From positions 134,334,335 through 134,398,334 of the forward strand of contig NC_080066.1 in NCBI RefSeq assembly GCF_949987535.1: DNA of 64,000 nt, written 5' to 3'. Source of the stretch: Balaenoptera acutorostrata (taxonomy: Eukaryota; Chordata; Mammalia; Artiodactyla; Balaenopteridae). Position 1 is the stretch's first letter. Every line of letters begins with the position of its first letter. The position numbers were made by a program, and so were the translations under genes. Below, piece by piece: positions 58,601-64,000 of the stretch. The notes under the pieces are model-generated. The model had not been told where the DNA came from. It did no database searches and worked only from the letters and a program-made list of their open reading frames with translations.

Positions 58601-61600
58601 CTTTAAAGCTGGATTGTGCCCAGTGAGAGAAATGATAGTGTGAGATGAGGGGGCCTTCATGGATATCTGAGTACCTTGGGAAAAGAGAGGAATTAAGGCT
58701 TTTCACTCAGCAACCTAATGAAAACTAGACAAATAGTCTTGCATTTAATATATAGTTTCCACCAATTCATGCTTCTTTTGTTAGGAACAATTCCAGCCTG
58801 TATAGGAAAAGAGACAGTTAGATATAAAGAAATAATTTCTCATTGACAAGGGAGCTTCAGGTAAAGCAATGCTTATGAAAGGACAAGAGACTGAGTTTAT
58901 ATTGGTAAATTTCCATTGCACAACCATTTCATTGCTTTAACTTCATAGACCCCAAAACTTTATGTCCTTGAACAAGTAATCAAATGCAAAAGGACAGAAC
59001 TAAATAATCCATCTGGGATAGCCAAGACTGTATGCAAAACACAAAGGATAAAATACAAGGCTTTAAGGAGTATGAATGAGAAACTGTGGCAAAGAAGAAA
59101 AGGATTTGAAAATAAGTTACAAAAGCAGTATCTAGTGCTTAAAGAATAATGAACTTTACATGCTCTGCTGTAAAATCCATAAAGGTATCTTTTGAACAAG
59201 GACTTATTTGTGTAAGTTAATTAGATCACAAAAAAATCCCAATTCATACCATTGTTCACCATTTCTAACCTCAGACTTTCAAAATGTATAAAATGAAGAT
59301 CAAATTATTTTCATGGAAACTGGTAACGTGTTGAAGTAGAATAAACTCCACATTAGGTATCACAATCTCATTATAACAGCAATTGGTAACGTTATATTCA
59401 AGACTAATTTTGCCATGACATTTAACCTATAGATTTTGAGGTTAATCATGTTTCTGAGGAAAGGAAATTTCCAGTGTTTCTATTTTGTTCTTCCTAGGAA
59501 GATTTCCTGAAAACATTTGCTCCATCAAATGATCTAAAATGTCTGAGAGGACAAAATGTCTTAGATCCACTTGTAAAATATTAGGCTCTAAAACTTTGAG
59601 AAGGATTATCCTTTCAATGTCAAATTCATCCCTGAAATAAAGATCATCTCCACTAACAAGTCCAGAACCTAACAGTATGTTATTTAACTTGGATTTTTAC
59701 TTGTTTCTATATAATAAACACTATTTGATTGTACAGAATTATAGATTATTCTTCCCAAGTTTGTTCTTTTTACCCCTTCAATTTTCTTGATTGAAACAGT
59801 CAAACCATATCTTATATAGCTACAGTCCAAGCACTGAGCCTGAGAGTCCATCGGATCACAGAATGCAGAGAGCAATTTAAGAAAAAAGTTTATATATTTC
59901 TATCAACTAAATAAAAGTCAACCCATTTTCCTAATTTTCCTATAAGCAGAAAAATTAAAGACCTATTGTCATGGCCTAGACAGACACAGCTGAGCAGCTT
60001 TCCAAAGAGCAAATGGTAAAAATAAAATAAAATGAAAAAGATTTGCCTGTCATGGGAGTTGGTCAATAAAATGCAACAGTGTTTATTACAACATTTAAAG
60101 TCTGTGATTAAGAACACCAAAAGGCCTAAACTAGAAAGGTTTTCAGCCTGTAATTTCCCTGCAGTCCTGGCCTGTACTTCCTTATGAGTTAGCTCAGCAG
60201 GGCTTTTTTTCCATGTCCATCATCAGCTTGTAATTATTGCCATTCTCAAAGCTATGCCAGATGGGTCTTTAGAAGCAGGCATGCAGCTTGTTTATGAGAG
60301 AAAGAGCTGTAATATTACTCTACACAGAGACCTATCTGGTCCTACTCAAAGAGCCCCGCTCCTCCCTCCCCCCACAAGTCACCCCCAGCACGATTCTTTC
60401 TTCCTCCCCTAGACAACCCTCTCAGTTTCAGCTCCCTGTCCCAGCTGAATGGCCTGCTGAAGGGCTGGGACCATGGGAGCCAAGAGATATCTGTATCTTA
60501 AAGCATATGGCCTAATCGTCACCTTTCACCATTCACATATGGAAATGAGGCCAACACCTAAGGGAAAAGCAAACTGTGGACTCTCTTTCCCCTACATATT
60601 CTTGTGCAGAAGCTCTATTTAAAACAGCAGAACTGCAAGTCTACCTTTCAGAATACAGATCTGCAGAGATACCACAACTCTGCCTTCCATTTCTCTTTTC
60701 CAGCAAGTCCTCATTGGCTAGAAGTGACATTCCCAGCAAGATTCTCCCTTTACTCCCTTTGCCTGGTAGGAAGGATAAACATTTGCATGAAGGTTGAGGT
60801 CAAGGAGCTGTGCAAAGCAACGCAGGGAAAGGCAAAAGCGCCTAACCGGGGTTCATCTGGTGATAGGCCTGGGGTGTTAGGTATCCCAGAGGGCCAAGCA
60901 GAGCTTCAATCAGCAGTTAATGAGGCAAGACCTGCAACAGATAGCCACTTTTAACTTACAAAAGCTTTTAGATGTCTCTGTTTACTTTGATCCATTTCAG
61001 TTAATTTGAGCCTGGTTAAGGTGCATTTTCCTCTCTTTTTTTTTTTTTTCTTTTTTTTTTTTGGCTAGATAAACCCTCTGCTCCCACCCCATCTCCACCC
61101 CCACCACCCAAACAATAGGATCATTTACCAACTTCATACTTAAACAAGTTTTGAGATCTTCTGTCAGGGTCAGCAACAGTTATACAAAATACAATGCGAG
61201 GAAGGCCGGTACCACAGTCTACCTATAGAACGGTAATTTCAAAATCCCACCAGTGAAAGATAAATGAAAAGAAAAGGGCGGGACAGGAAAGGCTTGATTT
61301 TCAAGGGAGATTTAGTTATTTGTTTCTGATTAGGTGAAGTCCGCGTTCTTTTATCCCTTGTTATTTTACCCATGATGACCAGAGAGCTTTCTTTGTTACA
61401 GTGGTTCAGAGCGAATAAAACTAATTTACTGGAATGTGAAATAAGCCAGAAAGAAACTGTACCTGAGGGTCACAGACGAGGAGGTCACTTAACTGGCCAT
61501 AGTTTTCAGGCCCCCGGGTTGGGGCTGGAATCCCGTCTGGGAAGCAGGAAAGGGCTCCTGCGCTGAGGGATTTGTATGCGGGTCTGCCTGTTAACGGGGA

Positions 61601-61720
61601 TGTGCTGGTGTAACGAGCTTTTAATTAGGTCAGCTCGGTGCTTCACCCCACGGTCCTGTGCGCCCGCGTCTGAGGGACCTTCCCACCCACAGGTGCGGAT
61701 AACAGTGCTGGAACCCTTCC
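55291..61720. other. Long unique tract, no supported gene
   Basis: There is no lineage-specific transposon. Features are an AT microsatellite (55631-55654), a pair of T runs at 61029-61062, and short frames without recognisable domains (for example 58306-58527 and 60604-60954). The region 60180-60560 and the segment around 56160-56310 have a mixed, low-repeat composition that could be conserved non-coding DNA. From about 61330 CpG dinucleotides become more frequent toward the minisatellite. Confidence 0.45.
55631..55654. repeat. (AT)n microsatellite
   Basis: About twelve TA units embedded in a 100-bp AT-rich stretch that goes on to 'atataataaatatataag' and 'tgttatatatatacacacaca'. Confidence 0.9.
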
Positions 61721-61886
61721 CGGCATGCCCTGGGCGGCCTCGCTATCCCGGCATGCCCTCGGCGGCCTCGCTATCCCAGCATGCTCTGGGCGGCCTCGCT
61801 ATCCCAGCATGCTCTGGGCGGCCTCGCTATCCCAGCATGCTCTGGGCGGCCTCGCTATCCCAGCATGCCCCAGGGCTGCCCTCGCC
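61721..61886 (+). repeat. 28-bp minisatellite
   Basis: Five full units start at 61721, 61749, 61777, 61805 and 61833, with a degenerate sixth from 61861. Each unit is CGGCATGC or CAGCATGC, then a C/T-rich step, then GGCGGCCTCGCTATCC. Units 3, 4 and 5 are identical. Units 1 and 2 differ at a few positions. The unit is GC-rich with several CpGs. Because 28 leaves remainder 1 on division by 3, the peptide reading cycles through all frames every three units. This explains the overlapping long frames 61576-62247 and 61725-62024. Confidence 0.96.
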
Positions 61887-61890
61887 TCCG

Positions 61891-62649
61891 CCCTCGCCCC
61901 TTTCCTACTTGGTTTATATCTTCTTTCCTATGTCCTTAGCCTATTCTCTCTCTCCCTCCTGTACCACTTCCCAAAACACCTTTCCCTTGCTCAAAATATC
62001 ATCCTTGAGGCAGGTGTGTATTAAAAAAGAAAAAGAAACTTCTAGTCATCCAGCCAGCAAAATTAATTTAACAAACACAACACACATGTGCAGGTTTGAT
62101 TTGAGAGATACATACATATATGGCTCAAAAATATACTTTTCTCAACTGAACCATATTCCTGTTCTCCACTCCCCAACCCCTGTCCTGACTTCTACTTTTC
62201 CAGGAAGTATTATGAAGACGTATAAGTTAATGGAAGGAACAGGATGAAATCTTTCTGCACTTTTGCCCTTAAAGAAATTGGAACTACTTTAAAGTGTTCT
62301 TTTTGAAATCCTGTCCACTGAAGACCCCGAGGAATCGTCAGGAAAGTAGAAGTTAGGAAACACAATTTCTATTTTGAGTGCTTCTTGTTGGGAAAGGGAA
62401 CGACTAGGTACCCAGATTTCAGCTAATGTTACCTGCCAGGAAGGGTGTTAGACACTGAAGTTTCTTTATCTGTAGCTCTCACATTAGAGCCTCAACAGTA
62501 ATGGTTTTTATTTATTTTGCTCTTTACCAAGTCTTTAAAATGAAAGTAAGGCTAGTTTATCGCTGAAGAACATTGAACTCTGGTTAAAAGGCATTAAGAT
62601 CAGAAAAAAGACAAGTCCGGAAATTTTAAACTATATTGATGAGAAAGGT
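61891..62649. other. Unique sequence, no gene seen
   Basis: The downstream half of the 223-codon frame (to 62247) lies here and looks random in composition. No repeat was identified. Confidence 0.45.
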
Positions 62650-62830
62650 AATAGTAACAGCTAATACTTACTTAGTGCTTATAAGGGACAACTGTGCTAA
62701 ATGCTTTAGGATTCTGCATAATTTGTAGTATGTTTCATGTATAAGCTCACTAAATTCTTTCAGTTAATGATGGTGGCAGTTGCTAAGCTATAGGCCAAGT
62801 TATTCCTTTCATTCACAGTCTAGGGAGAGA
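62650..62830 (-). mobile_element. MIR-like SINE fragment
   Basis: 'aacagctaatacttacttagtgcttataagggacaactgtgctaaatgcttta' and the following 'aagctcactaaattctttc' fit the minus strand of a MIR. It is well diverged. Confidence 0.55.
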
Positions 62831-63609
62831 TGACACGGGCATGTTGAGTCACTCAAAACAGGCTCAAACCACCCCAAGGAGTTTGCTTGATGAAAGGTTT
62901 TCCTTTCCTTCAAAGCCACTTCCTGTGTCACATGACCTGTATCACTCCAAAGATAATAACACTTCATGCTTCCAGAACACTTTTATCCAAAGATCTCGAA
63001 GCATTTTCAAATGTTAATTAAGCCTTCACCATCCTGGAAGATAGCAATGCCAATCTTGCTGTTTAAATACTGTATTCCAGAACACAGGTTGTTCTAATCA
63101 CTGAGAGGGAAATGGAGGCCTCTCTGAGCAAATCCAGTGTATAAGCCAGCACTCAAACACTGATGACACCCAGAATTGCCCTGTGTCTCCTGGGGAACCA
63201 CCACAGCATCTCTATTCTAAATTGTCCCCTGCTCCCACTGGTTGTTTCCCTTGGAAGAACCACATGGAAGAAAAAAAGGGGTAAGCAGAAAAAAAGGCTT
63301 TCTAATAGTTCCACTTTGCCTAGGGGTAAAAATATTTGTTTTTTTTTTTTTAATAGATATGCGTTCTCAACAAACAGCTAGGTGCCTTTGTTATGTTTCT
63401 TTATTTATCATGATAACCAGAGGGGAAAAAATAACCAACTTTTCCCAAGGCTTAGATGTGACTATTAAGACTGCAGTTTACCCGTCCTCCTGTTTCACAG
63501 GCATCATGGACCTCTCTGTTACAGCCAGAGAACAGTCAGATTTCAGGCAGTTTGTATATCCTTTGGTCTGGATAAAAGAAGACCACGTGGCAACCAAGAC
63601 CCTTCAAGA
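62831..63609. other. Unique or decayed ancient repeat sequence
   Basis: 'aatagcaatgccaatcttgctg' and its neighbourhood (about 62940-63160) vaguely follow a MIR/L3-like order, too weak to call. A T run lies at 63340-63352. The 170-codon frame 63242-63754 crosses this segment and enters the L2 that follows. It is not supported as coding. Confidence 0.4.
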
Positions 63610-64000
63610 TTTGCCTTTTTTCCAGCTTCATCTCCCTTCACTCTGCCACGCTGCCTTTCCCTCCATCCTTCCAATAAGCCAAGCTTTTTTCCTACCGCAG
63701 GGTCTTTGCACAGGATTTTCCTGCTTCCTGGGCTGCTTTATCCCCTATTCTTAATGAAACTCCTACTCTTAGTTCCCAGTTTAAAGATTACTTCTTCAGA
63801 GAAGACCTACCTTTCTATCACTAAATTAGCTTCTATTAATATTCTCTCTAATGACAGACTGTTTTGGTAATAATTCATGAGATTTTCTTTGTTTAATGTC
63901 TCCCTTCTAGATTATAAGCTCCACAAGAACGGGAACTGTGTCTGTTCTGTTCACCACTGCATAACCCATGCCTGGCGTTTTAGATGACCTCGAAAAATAG
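63610..64000 (+). mobile_element. L2 LINE 3' end
   Basis: 'caggatttTcctgcttcctgg', 'ctcctactcttagttcccagtttaaag', 'cttcagagaagacctacc', 'gattataagctccacaagaacgggaactgtgtctgttctgttcaccactgcataacccatgcctggc' match the closing 400 bases of LINE-2. The element continues to or beyond the window end. Confidence 0.8.

Noticed and set aside
61721..61886. CRISPR array
   Set aside because: The units are contiguous with no variable spacers, and the DNA is mammalian.
61576..62247. 223-codon open frame as a gene
   Set aside because: About a quarter of it is the 28-bp minisatellite, which keeps frames open by its period. The rest has no domain, and a second overlapping frame is equally open.
63242..63754. 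170-codon open frame as a gene
   Set aside because: It has no recognisable domain, crosses a T run and enters an L2 fragment.

Overview
The window is mammalian nuclear DNA, very probably from a whale or dolphin. The main evidence is six copies of a roughly 300-bp SINE. Its tRNA-derived head opens with CTTCCCTGGTGGCGCAGTGG, and its AAATAAATAAAT tail is typical of the CHR family of Cetacea and their relatives. I see no ruminant-type Bov-A or BovB elements. I found no exon of a host protein-coding gene, no rRNA or functional tRNA gene, no CRISPR array and no intact retrovirus. Every long open frame I could explain lies in a transposon or a tandem repeat. The window therefore reads as intergenic or deep-intron sequence.

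From 1 to about 31.2 kb the DNA is rich in lineage-specific transposons. Two near full-length LINE-1 elements, both on the + strand, dominate it. The first (7229-13090, net about 5.6 kb after removing a nested SINE) is flanked by an 11-bp target-site duplication. Its ORF1 and ORF2 are both broken, it has an internal ORF2 deletion, and one SINE sits near its 3' end. The second (about 22150-29810) is older and carries two nested SINEs, one between ORF1 and ORF2 and one inside ORF2. Three more SINEs lie at 4390, 21804 (minus strand) and 30856. Older mammalian repeats (MIR, L2, MER5A, MLT1-like LTRs) fill some gaps.

From about 31.2 kb to the end I see no CHR SINE and no young L1. There are only ancient pieces: an MLT1-like LTR, the 5' end of an old L1 on the minus strand, a MIR inserted in another MIR, L2 fragments, and simple repeats. 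Between them are long unique tracts, notably 42.9-54.4 kb and 55.3-61.7 kb, some of which look like candidate conserved non-coding DNA. A 28-bp minisatellite at 61721-61886 creates the longest open frame in the window.

The genes do not work together as a system, because the only coding remnants are dead L1 frames. Points worth a second look are a SINE copy with many A-to-G differences, a tRNA-SINE-like segment inside an L1 5' UTR, a perfect 16-bp hairpin, a deletion junction marked by a 12-bp duplication, and the sharp contrast in young-transposon load between the two halves. I did not find a convincing new biological system.
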